Of a DNA stretch of 18,975 nt, positions 1-7,107 are shown piece after piece. The position numbers and the translations under genes are program-made. The notes under the pieces are model-generated. The model searched no databases, was not told the DNA's origin, and saw nothing but the letters and a program-made list of their open reading frames with translations. The stretch's first letter is position 1, and each line of letters starts with the position of its first letter. The DNA comes from Methanoregula sp. (GTDB lineage: Archaea; Halobacteriota; Methanomicrobia; Methanomicrobiales; Methanospirillaceae). Location: contig JAPKXT010000157.1 in assembly GCA_026394695.1 (NCBI GenBank), positions 1 through 18,975 of the forward strand, written 5' to 3'.

Positions 1-255
1 AGGCTTGTTGGGCCGTTACCCCAACAACAACCTAATCGGCCGCAGACCCATCCTATGGCGGCGGACCTTTCAACTACAGAGCATTCCAGCACCCATAGTC
101 TATGGGGTATTATCCCCAGTTTCCCGGGGTTATCCCCCTCCTTAGGTTAGGTTGTCCACGTGTTACTGAGCAGTATGCCGAGGTCTTGCACCTCTCGACT
201 CGCATGGCTTAATCGAACTCCGATAGCAGTGGCCTCTGGCAGGATCAACCAGAAT
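1..255 (-). rRNA. 16S ribosomal RNA, 5' portion (runs off the left edge)
   Basis: On the minus strand the sequence begins ATTCTGGTTGATCCTGCC at 255, the archaeal form of the conserved 16S 5' end. It continues through the expected 5'-domain text (GCCATGCGAGTCGAG, CAGTAACACGTGG, GGGTCTGCGGCC, ACGGCCCAACAAGCCT). About the first 255 of roughly 1,470 bases are present; the rest lies outside the window. The wording matches what I recall of Methanomicrobiales 16S and is the main taxonomic clue. The mature 5' end is placed by homology and may be off by a few bases. Confidence 0.97.
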
Positions 256-440
256 TAATTTTGTACAATGTACGCACACTATGTCTGAACTGTTTTAAGG
301 AATTAGCGGTTACTAAACAAATTTCCGCATTGCCAGTATCAACGTCAGAACCAACTCCGGTCAAGCCGGGTCTTGTTGGATCTCCATCAAAAGTAATTGG
401 AATGATTATTATCGTCGTGTTTGTTCTACTTAAACACAGG
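256..440 (-). other. 16S rRNA precursor leader with a hairpin
   Basis: This is the transcribed leader between the predicted rRNA start site and mature 16S. On the minus strand positions 379-351 can fold as a hairpin: outer stem CCAAC/GTTGG, inner stem CCGG/CCGG, loop CTTGA, with a small asymmetric internal loop. Archaeal 16S leaders normally contain one half of a long helix cut at a bulge-helix-bulge by the tRNA-splicing endonuclease. The other half would lie 3' of 16S, outside the window, so the processing site cannot be shown here. No protein gene is seen. Confidence 0.55.
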
Positions 441-462
441 CCTATAGTGTAGGTTACAGGAT

Positions 463-470
463 TATTTATA
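463..470 (-). promoter_or_regulatory. TATA box of the rRNA operon promoter
   Basis: The minus strand reads GGTATAAATAATCC across here, a good archaeal TATA box. Counting about 25 bases downstream puts the start site near 440, giving a leader of about 185 bases before 16S. A second, weaker match (minus GGTAAATAATAATC, about 632-645) could be an upstream tandem promoter. No factor B recognition element was assigned with confidence. Confidence 0.6.
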
Positions 471-498
471 CCTTGTTACCTGCACAGATTTTATCTCG

Positions 499-536
499 GA
501 ACCGACACCATCCCATCGGGTGATTTTCGTCGGTTC
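499..536. repeat. Inverted repeat upstream of the rRNA promoter
   Basis: GAACCGAC at 499-506 is perfectly complementary to GTCGGTTC at 529-536, with 22 bases between. A further ACC/GGT pairing is possible inside. It lies about 30 bases upstream of the rRNA TATA box. It could be a protein-binding palindrome, or a hairpin in a transcript from the possible second promoter near 640. Function unknown. Confidence 0.45.
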
Positions 537-1145
537 GTCATCAGATCTTGTGGATCACATAATAACACACCCAAGCACTTAAACGTTACCCAAGGCATGA
601 GCTCTCATTTTCCTCCTCAATCCATTGGCTGATTATTATTTACCAAAAAAATATTTGCTGATTGCCTCATTTTTTAAGTTTCAACTCTGATTTTCTCGTT
701 TCAGGCATTTGTTCAAGGCACGGCGCGAAACTGCGAAGTCCAGTCATAGCCCATCTTCCGGGCTCATGTTCTCATATAAAGCGCATTGTTGTTCACGGAC
801 ATTTTCTGACGTGAAACGTTCTCTGGGATTTTTTTTGGAAAATACCATGCCGCGATCGCGCATGCAGGGAACAACCCGGATGGTCAATCGTATACGTTGC
901 TCCGCGGTTTGATCTATCTTTGACCTGCAGAACCATTACACACTTTTCCTTTTACCCGGTTTTCAGATGCCATAACCACAACCATTCAGCTCATCGTAAG
1001 AAAGAATAACCCGCGTGCGAATAGACTGTATGAGAGGCTCCATTTCCTGCATACCGGTGAGTAACGGGAAGAAATCAAGGGAAAAGCGGTGGAGTTCTAT
1101 CGGAGGGAAATTGACAGGAATACAATTCCTGAGGGGAAGACAAGG
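537..1145. other. Long spacer between the rRNA operon and the isochorismatase gene
   Basis: Apart from the possible gene remnant (744-1052) and the A/T-rich stretch at about 630-680, no gene, tRNA or transposon end was found. On the minus strand a purine-rich GAGGAGG (about 609-615) precedes short open frames, the longest being 35 codons from ATG 598 to TAA 491. It overlaps the rRNA upstream inverted repeat and is not convincing as a gene. GCTGATT occurs twice, flanking the A/T-rich part. Confidence 0.5.
744..1052 (-). pseudogene. Possible degraded protein-coding remnant (unrecognised)
   Basis: Read on the minus strand in one constant frame, an ATG at 1052 opens 29 codons to a TGA (965-963). 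Eight further codons follow to a TAA (938-936), then 63 open codons to a TGA (746-744). The peptides have a mixed, soluble-protein composition (for example RVILSYDELNGCGYGI before the first stop, SENVREQQCALYENMSPEDG before the last). Two in-frame stops separating protein-like text in the same frame suggest a decayed gene. Chance is possible. Smaller start options inside the last segment are TTG at 887 or ATG at 863, neither with a convincing ribosome binding site. I do not recognise the family. Confidence 0.25.
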
Positions 1146-1706
1146 ATGAAAGAGGCATTACTGGTTATCGACGTCCAGAACGAATATTTCACCGGAAAAT
1201 TGCCGGTTACTTACCCGCCAAGAAGTTTTGTCAATATCCTGCAGGCGATAGATGCCGCACACGCTGCACAGGTCCCGGTCGTCGTGATCCAGCACACGAA
1301 CCATGTGCCGGATGCAGCAACGTTCCGGCACGGGACTTATGCTTGGGAACTTCATCCTGAAGTGAAGAAACGACCCCATGATGAGCTGATCGAAAAGACC
1401 CTGCCGGGGAGTTTCACGAATACCAGCCTTGATATCTGGCTCAGGAAGCATGCTGTTAGCTCAATAACTATTTCCGGTTACATGACCCAGATGTGCTGTG
1501 ACACAACAGCGCGGCAGGCATTCCATAATGGATATGGGGTAAAATTCCTTTCAGATGCAACCGGGACGCTCACCGTCACAAACAAAGCGGGAACGGTCCG
1601 CGATGCCGACCTGCACCGGGCAATCCTTGTAACCCAGCAGATGCGGTTCTCGCAGGTTATGACAACCGCAGAATGGATCCAGTCATTGAACCTTGTCTAC
1701 CGTTAG
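1146..1706 (+). CDS. Isochorismatase-family cysteine hydrolase
   Basis: A 186-residue cytosolic cysteine hydrolase of the isochorismatase/nicotinamidase superfamily, whose members hydrolyse amides or enol ethers; the substrate cannot be told from sequence. The catalytic triad is visible: Asp9 in LLVIDVQNEY, Lys84 in LIEKTLPGSF and Cys117 in GYMTQMCCDTTARQA, the last matching the family pattern GxxTxxCxxxTARxA. The length is typical. ATG 1146 was chosen because LLVIDVQN normally sits at the very N-terminus and AGGGG lies about 8 bases upstream. An in-frame GTG at 1089 would add 19 unrelated residues. The gene stands alone, converging on the smc-scpA operon. Family assignment is strong, specific function unknown. 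Confidence 0.9.
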   Translation: MKEALLVIDVQNEYFTGKLPVTYPPRSFVNILQAIDAAHAAQVPVVVIQHTNHVPDAATFRHGTYAWELHPEVKKRPHDELIEKTLPGSFTNTSLDIWLRKHAVSSITISGYMTQMCCDTTARQAFHNGYGVKFLSDATGTLTVTNKAGTVRDADLHRAILVTQQMRFSQVMTTAEWIQSLNLVYR

Positions 1707-1793
1707 CAGACACGCTGGCATTTCCTTCCGATTCTCATAATGTACGGTCGCAGTGAATGTTTAACGACCAGAAAAAACAGTAATCAGCATCTG

Positions 1794-1822
1794 CGTTTTT
1801 TAAAACCCGCTACCCGGGCTAA
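1794..1822. terminator. Convergent terminator region
   Basis: Transcripts of the isochorismatase gene (plus) and the smc-scpA operon (minus) converge here. On the plus strand a T6 run occupies 1796-1801. On the minus strand a short hairpin (CCCG 1806-1809 pairing with CGGG 1815-1818) is followed by T-rich sequence. Archaeal terminators are mainly T-runs, so both directions are plausible. Confidence 0.4.
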
Positions 1823-1918
1823 AAAGGTCAGGAATGTGTCAGGTAACTTCCGGAAGAATTCCTGAGTATGTGTGGGTTATATATCAGTAATTTTTATGAG
1901 TCATGTTTTTTTCAGAGA

Positions 1919-2812
1919 TTACTCCCCCACAACCCTGCAAATCTGCACAAAAACATCGCCGAAGAACTCTTCCTGGCGAAGGGAACAACGTCCTTCGTGG
2001 GCTAAAAAAAGAAGGGGGATGTACACCTCAGGCATACCCCACTCGAGCTTCCGGCAGAGGTCTGCAAGGGTCATCTCCTCGTCAATCTCCAGCCCTTCAA
2101 GGTATTCCGTGAGCAGCACCATGGCCGACTCCTGGAACCCCTCCTCATGTGCTATGCCCACAACATCATCGGCATAGATAAGGGAATCGTCCCCGGTATC
2201 CGATATGCGGCGGCGCCTGCGCTCCTCTTTTTCGAGGTTTTTAAGTTCAATGATCAGTTCAAAGAGCGTGACTGGACTTTTACGCATATTCTTCCGGTCG
2301 AGCCTCCGCTGTATCTCGTTTTCTAACCTCTCGATAGGACCAAGTCTGCCATTGTATTCAATCTCTGAATCGAGTGCAACATCAAAGTTCTCACCAAAAA
2401 AATCATCATCCTCATCCGCACCTGCTTCTTCTGAATCTGAAAAGAGTTCTAGATGCTCTGACTTCATGCGCAGCAATGTCGCGGCATAAAAGAGCGTACG
2501 TCCGGAAACCTGGAGATTGAGTTGCCTGCACCGCTCCAGTTCTGACAGGAACCTGTCGGTGACTTCAATAATGTTGATATTCCATGGATCAATTTCGCCC
2601 CGTTCTGCCAGACCAACAAGGATCTCCACCGGATCTTCAACAACACCCTGCAGGGTAGGATCGGTTTGTTCAGGTTCTCCCGGCACTGAAGAGTTTTCTG
2701 TTGCACTCCCGGGCTCTTTTTCAATACTATCATCAGGTACTGGAACTTCAGGCTGTTTTTGAGAAATGACAGGGGGCTTTTGTCCAGATTCGTTATCTGC
2801 CGGCTCAGCCAT
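1919..2812 (-). CDS. scpA: Segregation and condensation protein A (kleisin)
   Basis: ScpA is the kleisin subunit that bridges the two SMC heads in the prokaryotic condensin. The ScpA core begins near residue 59, with VEDPVEILVGLAERGEIDPW followed by an IIEVTDRFLSELE-like helix, the family hallmark. The C-terminal winged-helix part is recognisable near LTEYLEGLEIDEEMTLADL. The first 55 or so residues are acidic, Pro/Ser/Glu-rich and probably disordered, so the 297-residue protein is somewhat longer than the bacterial type. The ATG (2812-2810) lies inside the last codons of smc; the smc stop is at 2807-2805, an 8-base overlap indicating translational coupling. No scpB follows: after the stop come a terminator region and a convergent gene. 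Confidence 0.92.
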   Translation of the reverse strand: MAEPADNESGQKPPVISQKQPEVPVPDDSIEKEPGSATENSSVPGEPEQTDPTLQGVVEDPVEILVGLAERGEIDPWNINIIEVTDRFLSELERCRQLNLQVSGRTLFYAATLLRMKSEHLELFSDSEEAGADEDDDFFGENFDVALDSEIEYNGRLGPIERLENEIQRRLDRKNMRKSPVTLFELIIELKNLEKEERRRRRISDTGDDSLIYADDVVGIAHEEGFQESAMVLLTEYLEGLEIDEEMTLADLCRKLEWGMPEVYIPLLFLAHEGRCSLRQEEFFGDVFVQICRVVGE

Positions 2813-5800
2813 TAGCTTTTACTCCGGTAACAAGTGTGCTCTTATCCGGTCGCAGTGTAACACCCATGATCCGTTGTGCTGCTTCAATCATCGGTTTGCG
2901 AAGGGAGACAATCACAAACTGGGATTGGGGGGAAAGCTCGGTGATCATGGAAGCGATACGCTCGGCATTGGATCCATCAAGCGACATGTCCACTTCATCA
3001 AATGCATAAAAGGGGGCCGGGATATATCGCTGGATAGAGAAAATAAATGCAAGCGTGGTAAGAGATTTTTCACCACCGGACAGCGATGAAAGAAGGTGCA
3101 CCTTCTTATCACGGGGTTGTACCGCAAATGTCATGCCACCGGCAAACGGGTCTTCTTCGTTTTCGAGGATAAGGTGCCCGCTTCCACTCGTGAGCCGGGC
3201 AAATATCTCCCGGAAATTGGTGTCAATCGCGTGAAAAGCGGTGGAGAATGCTTCATATTTCATCTGCTCAAATTTCTCTATCCTCTCAATAAGGGTCGTA
3301 CGTTCACGGGACAAAGTTTCTTTTCGCTCCGTTCTTTCTTCGACCTGCCGTTGCACTTTCTCATATTCTTCAATCGCGAGCATGTTCACCGCCCCGATCT
3401 TTCGCAGTGCCCCATCGGCTTCTGCGATCTTCCCTTCAATCTCAGAAAGGGAAAGGTTCGTGTCCAACTCACCCACCTGCTGTCTGAGCATATCCACTTC
3501 GATGCCGAGGGTCCGGGCACGCTCCTGTAGAGCCACCAGCTGGATGCTGATCCTCTCTTTTTCGGCATCGAACTTCATGAGCTTTAATTCAGAGTCCTGG
3601 ATATGCTGAGAAGCTTCACCCCGCTTGGTACGCAATTCATCGAGCTCTCCTGAGAATTCCTTTTGCCGTTCTTCTAGTGCTGCTATCTGCGATTTGTGCG
3701 CTGTGATCTGTTCGTTTGATCCTGCGATATCAGAATCGATCTGCCCGTTGCGTTCATCCTGCCGTTTGCGATCTTCACCCAGTTCGACAAGGCGGGCATT
3801 GAAATGCTGTCGCTCCCGCTGGGCATCATTGATATCCCCGTCCTTGTTTCGCAACCGGCGTTCCGACTCTTCGATCTCCTTTCTCTTTTTCTCAATCTGG
3901 TCGGTAAGAACCGGAATATTGGTATCGTCAAGACGCTTCTTGATCTCATCTATCTGGGAGTTGATCGCATTGATCGTCCCCGTAGTTTTGTCAAGTTCAG
4001 CTTCGAGCAGGGTGAGTTCTGCAGCGCCGTTCTTCGTCTCTTCCTGCTGCCGTGACACAGCCGCTCCGATGGTCTGCTTCTCGACTGTTATGGCTTCGAA
4101 CCTGCGGGAAAACTCATCATTAAACATTCCAAAGCGTGCGATCTTCTGGTCTATCTCGTTGCGTGTCGTCCGCTTTGTATCCACTTCTTCGGTCAGCCGT
4201 TTTATCCCTGCCTCAAGCGTTGCCGCTTCACCCAAAAGTTCCCCAAGGTGTGCACGTATGCGGAATATCTCATCATCAACAGCAGCACCAAAACCCCGGC
4301 CACCCTGTTTCTTTGTCGCACCACCCGTCATCGCGCCGCTCTTGTCCAGCAGTTCGCCCTCCAGGGTTACCATCCGGTACTTGCCGATGAGCTTGCGGGC
4401 ACGTTCCAGCGTATCGATGACAACGGTTGATCCAAGGGCAATGGCAAATGCCCGGTCATATTTCGGATCGTATTCTACGAGATTAACTGCATAATCAATA
4501 ACACCCGGCTCTTTAAGCGGGGGAAGGACAGGAGGTTTTAATTTGTTGAGCGGGAGGAACGTGACTCTGCCCAGCCGCTCTTCTTTTAAGTACCGTATGG
4601 CATCCGCTGCCACCTGGTCATCATCGCAGACAACAAACTGGAGCTTGTTACCTGCAGCGATATTAAGCGCAGTTGAATACTCTGCAGGGGCTTTCCCAAG
4701 GTCAGCAATCGTGCCATGTATATGTTCCATAGCCATAACCGCTTCAATCGCCTTGCCACCGGATTCACCTCTCGCCTGCTGTGCTGCCTCAAGCCGAAAC
4801 GCGTCCTGTTCATTTTCCCGGATCTCGTTACGGAGACGTTCCAGCGACGACCGCTGCGCAAACATCGCTCCTTCCAGTTCCGAGAGATTGCGATCCAGCT
4901 CTTTTTTCTCGGCGAGAAGATCGCCAACGCTCTTTTCACTACCCGTGAGCTGGTTCTGCTTTTCAGTGTACTCTTCCTCAAGTTGTTTGAGAAGCAGGGT
5001 AAGGCGCTCGAGTTCCGTTGTACGCATCCGGCTCTTCTCAATCAGCATGTCCTGCTGGTGCAGGATCTCTGATCGCTGCCCTTTCTTCTCTTCAAGATCT
5101 TTTAACAGGGCGAATAATCTATCGCGGGCACCTTCATTATTCTCACCGTGCTGTTTGATTTCCGTTTCGAACTTTTCAAGCAGCGCTTTGGCGCCGGCAA
5201 CTTCCATGGCGATATTGGTACGGTCAATAGACAGCGTACGAATCTGATCGGTGCATTCTGCTACCCTTGCTTCAGCACGTTTGGTGTCCATGTAGACACG
5301 ATTGATTGCCTCAAGATTCACTTCCTTTTCCTTACGAAGGCTCACAATTGTCTGTTCGGCGAGCTTAATCCCACTTTTTGCCTCCTCAAGTTCTGCAATA
5401 AGTTTGAGATAATCAGACCCGCTCTTTTTATTGATCAGGTCATCAATGTCTTTTAAGTCAGCCTTCAGGTAGGAGAGTTCATTCTCTTCGAGACTCCGGT
5501 CAGTATCAATACGGGAAATCTGGATTCCATGCTCCTCGGTTGATCGCAGGAGGGATGATAACTCTTTTTCCCGGTCATGGAGCTGGGCAACAGCACGACA
5601 GTTCTGGAAAAATGCGAGATCTTTTTGCCATTTCTGGTACTCGAGAGCATGTTCACGCTCACGTTTAAGATCATTAACTCTCCGGGTAAGCTCAAGCAGA
5701 AGAAGTTCTTCCCGTTCAATCCGTTCCCTCACGATATCAAGTTCTGATAGAGACTGCTGTTTTTTGGTATCGAACTCTGAAACACCCGCAATCTCATCGA

Positions 5801-6248
5801 TAATTTTACGTCGCTCAAAATCGCTCATCTCCATGATGCGGGTGACATCTCCCTGCATAACGACGTTATATCCATGAGGTATGATCCCATGTCTTGCGAG
5901 GTATTCGACAATGTCACTTTGTTTGCAGAGCCGTTCATTAAGATAATTGTAACTGTAATACCCGTTACTCGTTCGCTTGATCCTTCTTCTGATCTTCGTA
6001 CCGTCAGAAAATTCAAGGGCAACCTCTGCGGTATTCCTGCCGGAATTGAGGTTGATCAGGTCCGTCAGTTTTTCAGCCCGTAGATTGCGGGAGCTCGAGA
6101 GTGCAAGAACAAAGAGAATTGAATCGATGATGTTGCTTTTGCCCGAACCGTTAGGCCCGGAAATAACAGTAAATCCCTCTAAAAAGGGAATTTTTGTCTT
6201 TTTAGAAAAAGACTTGAAATTATCTATTTCCAGTTCCGTGATATGCAA
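2805..6248 (-). CDS. smc: Chromosome segregation ATPase SMC
   Basis: A full-length SMC protein of 1,147 residues that compacts and helps segregate the chromosome with ScpA. Walker A GPNGSGKSN is at residues 31-39. Two long coiled-coil arms flank a hinge at about 505-665, with the Gly-rich GAMTGGATKK near its end. The ABC signature LSGGEKS starts near 1056, Walker B ending FDE near 1083-1085, and D-loop SLDGSN follows. The start is TTG at 6248-6246. It is supported by GGAG 8 bases upstream (6257-6260) and by MHITELEIDNFKSF being the expected SMC N-terminus. The upstream coiled-coil gene ends 12 bases before, and scpA overlaps the 3' end, so the three form one operon. Confidence 0.97.
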   Translation of the reverse strand: MHITELEIDNFKSFSKKTKIPFLEGFTVISGPNGSGKSNIIDSILFVLALSSSRNLRAEKLTDLINLNSGRNTAEVALEFSDGTKIRRRIKRTSNGYYSYNYLNERLCKQSDIVEYLARHGIIPHGYNVVMQGDVTRIMEMSDFERRKIIDEIAGVSEFDTKKQQSLSELDIVRERIEREELLLLELTRRVNDLKREREHALEYQKWQKDLAFFQNCRAVAQLHDREKELSSLLRSTEEHGIQISRIDTDRSLEENELSYLKADLKDIDDLINKKSGSDYLKLIAELEEAKSGIKLAEQTIVSLRKEKEVNLEAINRVYMDTKRAEARVAECTDQIRTLSIDRTNIAMEVAGAKALLEKFETEIKQHGENNEGARDRLFALLKDLEEKKGQRSEILHQQDMLIEKSRMRTTELERLTLLLKQLEEEYTEKQNQLTGSEKSVGDLLAEKKELDRNLSELEGAMFAQRSSLERLRNEIRENEQDAFRLEAAQQARGESGGKAIEAVMAMEHIHGTIADLGKAPAEYSTALNIAAGNKLQFVVCDDDQVAADAIRYLKEERLGRVTFLPLNKLKPPVLPPLKEPGVIDYAVNLVEYDPKYDRAFAIALGSTVVIDTLERARKLIGKYRMVTLEGELLDKSGAMTGGATKKQGGRGFGAAVDDEIFRIRAHLGELLGEAATLEAGIKRLTEEVDTKRTTRNEIDQKIARFGMFNDEFSRRFEAITVEKQTIGAAVSRQQEETKNGAAELTLLEAELDKTTGTINAINSQIDEIKKRLDDTNIPVLTDQIEKKRKEIEESERRLRNKDGDINDAQRERQHFNARLVELGEDRKRQDERNGQIDSDIAGSNEQITAHKSQIAALEERQKEFSGELDELRTKRGEASQHIQDSELKLMKFDAEKERISIQLVALQERARTLGIEVDMLRQQVGELDTNLSLSEIEGKIAEADGALRKIGAVNMLAIEEYEKVQRQVEERTERKETLSRERTTLIERIEKFEQMKYEAFSTAFHAIDTNFREIFARLTSGSGHLILENEEDPFAGGMTFAVQPRDKKVHLLSSLSGGEKSLTTLAFIFSIQRYIPAPFYAFDEVDMSLDGSNAERIASMITELSPQSQFVIVSLRKPMIEAAQRIMGVTLRPDKSTLVTGVKANG

Positions 6249-6260
6249 AGATCCGGCTCC

Positions 6261-6752
6261 TTACTTCTTTGCAGGATCCTTCTTGGTTTCCTCAGCGGCA
6301 TAGATAAGATCGCTCTGTTTGGCCTTGACGGACGTTCCCTTCTTATTGCGCCCGTATCCTGCCGATGCAACTATGTAATTTTTGTCACCCCGCCGCTCTT
6401 CAAGTTTCATGGTTCCATCTGATTGCATGATCATATCCATTGACGGTTCCGGTGGTGTTGCTGGTGCATCGGACGGACGGGCACCCTTTCGCATAACGAC
6501 CGTGCTTGAAGAGCCTGAAGTAGCGCTCATTGTGGCAGGCTGCGACTGTGCATCCTGTGCAACAGCCTGGATCCGCTTGAGTTCCTGCCTGCTCCGCTCT
6601 TCGGTCTGTTTGGACATTTTCATCGCGATTGACTTGAGATCAAGAAGCTCCTGTGTCAAGCCCTTGACAAGTGCTTCCATATCCCTCATTTTCTTTTCAA
6701 TAGCGACAATACGCTCTTCAGTTGCAGCTCCGGTTCCCGAAATTTCCAACAT
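6261..6752 (-). CDS. Coiled-coil protein in the smc operon, function unknown
   Basis: A 163-residue protein I cannot assign to a named family. Residues about 10-85 form a charged heptad-type helix (EERIVAIEKKMRDMEALV, then LTQELLDLKSI), predicted coiled coil. About 86-125 is a Ser/Ala/Pro-rich linker. The end is a basic tail with DKNYIVASAGYGRNKKG and a Lys-rich terminus. There is no signal peptide or membrane segment. It is the first gene of the smc-scpA transcript, preceded by AGGAG and a TATA box at 6855-6863. Position and coiled coil suggest a role with SMC (head or arm binding, or loading), but this is inference. Start ATG 6752 is well supported. Confidence 0.8.
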   Translation of the reverse strand: MLEISGTGAATEERIVAIEKKMRDMEALVKGLTQELLDLKSIAMKMSKQTEERSRQELKRIQAVAQDAQSQPATMSATSGSSSTVVMRKGARPSDAPATPPEPSMDMIMQSDGTMKLEERRGDKNYIVASAGYGRNKKGTSVKAKQSDLIYAAEETKKDPAKK

Positions 6753-6854
6753 CTTATCAGTTTCTCCTTTTCTTCAGGTTCATGCTCATGATATCTGGTC
6801 TTTGCATCAGACTGAGCCCGAATGATCCCTTACTGTACTGGTGCGGCGCAGTCC

Positions 6855-6863
6855 TTATAAATA
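6855..6863 (-). promoter_or_regulatory. TATA box of the coiled-coil/smc/scpA operon
   Basis: The minus strand reads CTAATATTTATAAGG, a good archaeal TATA box. The start site would fall near 6833, giving a leader of about 80 bases before ATG 6752. It is the only strong candidate upstream of the operon, and smc and scpA have no gap for promoters of their own. Confidence 0.6.
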
Positions 6864-6996
6864 TTAGTAGTGATCGCCGGATAAGGAAAAAAGGTTTGTG
6901 CTTTATTTCCTGAAAATTCCATTACTTTCTTTCCATTTGGTGAGGTTTTGCACAATCGTACAACTACGGTTCATGAATTCATTTCCACGCGCTCTC

Positions 6997-7015
6997 CTAA
7001 GGGACTAAGGGACTA
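6997..7015 (+). repeat. Tandem 8-mer repeat before glyA
   Basis: CTAAGGGA occurs twice directly in tandem (6997-7004, 7005-7012), followed by CTA of a partial third copy. It directly precedes a TATA-like element (TTCTAAAAAG, 7016-7025), which would place a start site near 7045-7050. The position suits a regulator site for the glyA-folD-folP operon, but no regulator is known from this sequence. Confidence 0.5.
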
Positions 7016-7025
7016 TTCTAAAAAG
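7016..7025 (+). promoter_or_regulatory. Possible TATA box of the glyA operon
   Basis: TTCTAAAAAG is a moderate TATA-like match located about 80-90 bases before the glyA start, directly after the tandem repeat. A start site near 7045-7050 would leave a leader of about 60 bases. No better candidate was seen between 6900 and 7107. Confidence 0.3.
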
Positions 7026-7107
7026 CCGATACAGATGGTGATCCGGTCAACCTTCTCTCAATAACCGGGAAAAAGGTATTACCTGATTGAAGCGAACGCT
7101 TTTCCAT

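Noticed and set aside
491..598. 35-codon minus-strand frame after a GAGGAGG sequence
   Set aside because: The spacing to the ATG is about 13 bases, it overlaps the rRNA upstream palindrome, and the peptide shows no recognisable features.
709..912. Plus-strand 67-codon open frame starting TTG
   Set aside because: Cys/Ser/Arg-rich with no ribosome binding site. The minus strand gives more protein-like text over the same bases.
3625..5247. Long plus-strand open frames (289 and 234 codons) inside smc
   Set aside because: Extremely Ser/Arg-rich peptides, the reverse reading of coiled-coil codons for Glu, Lys and Leu. The smc frame is unbroken.
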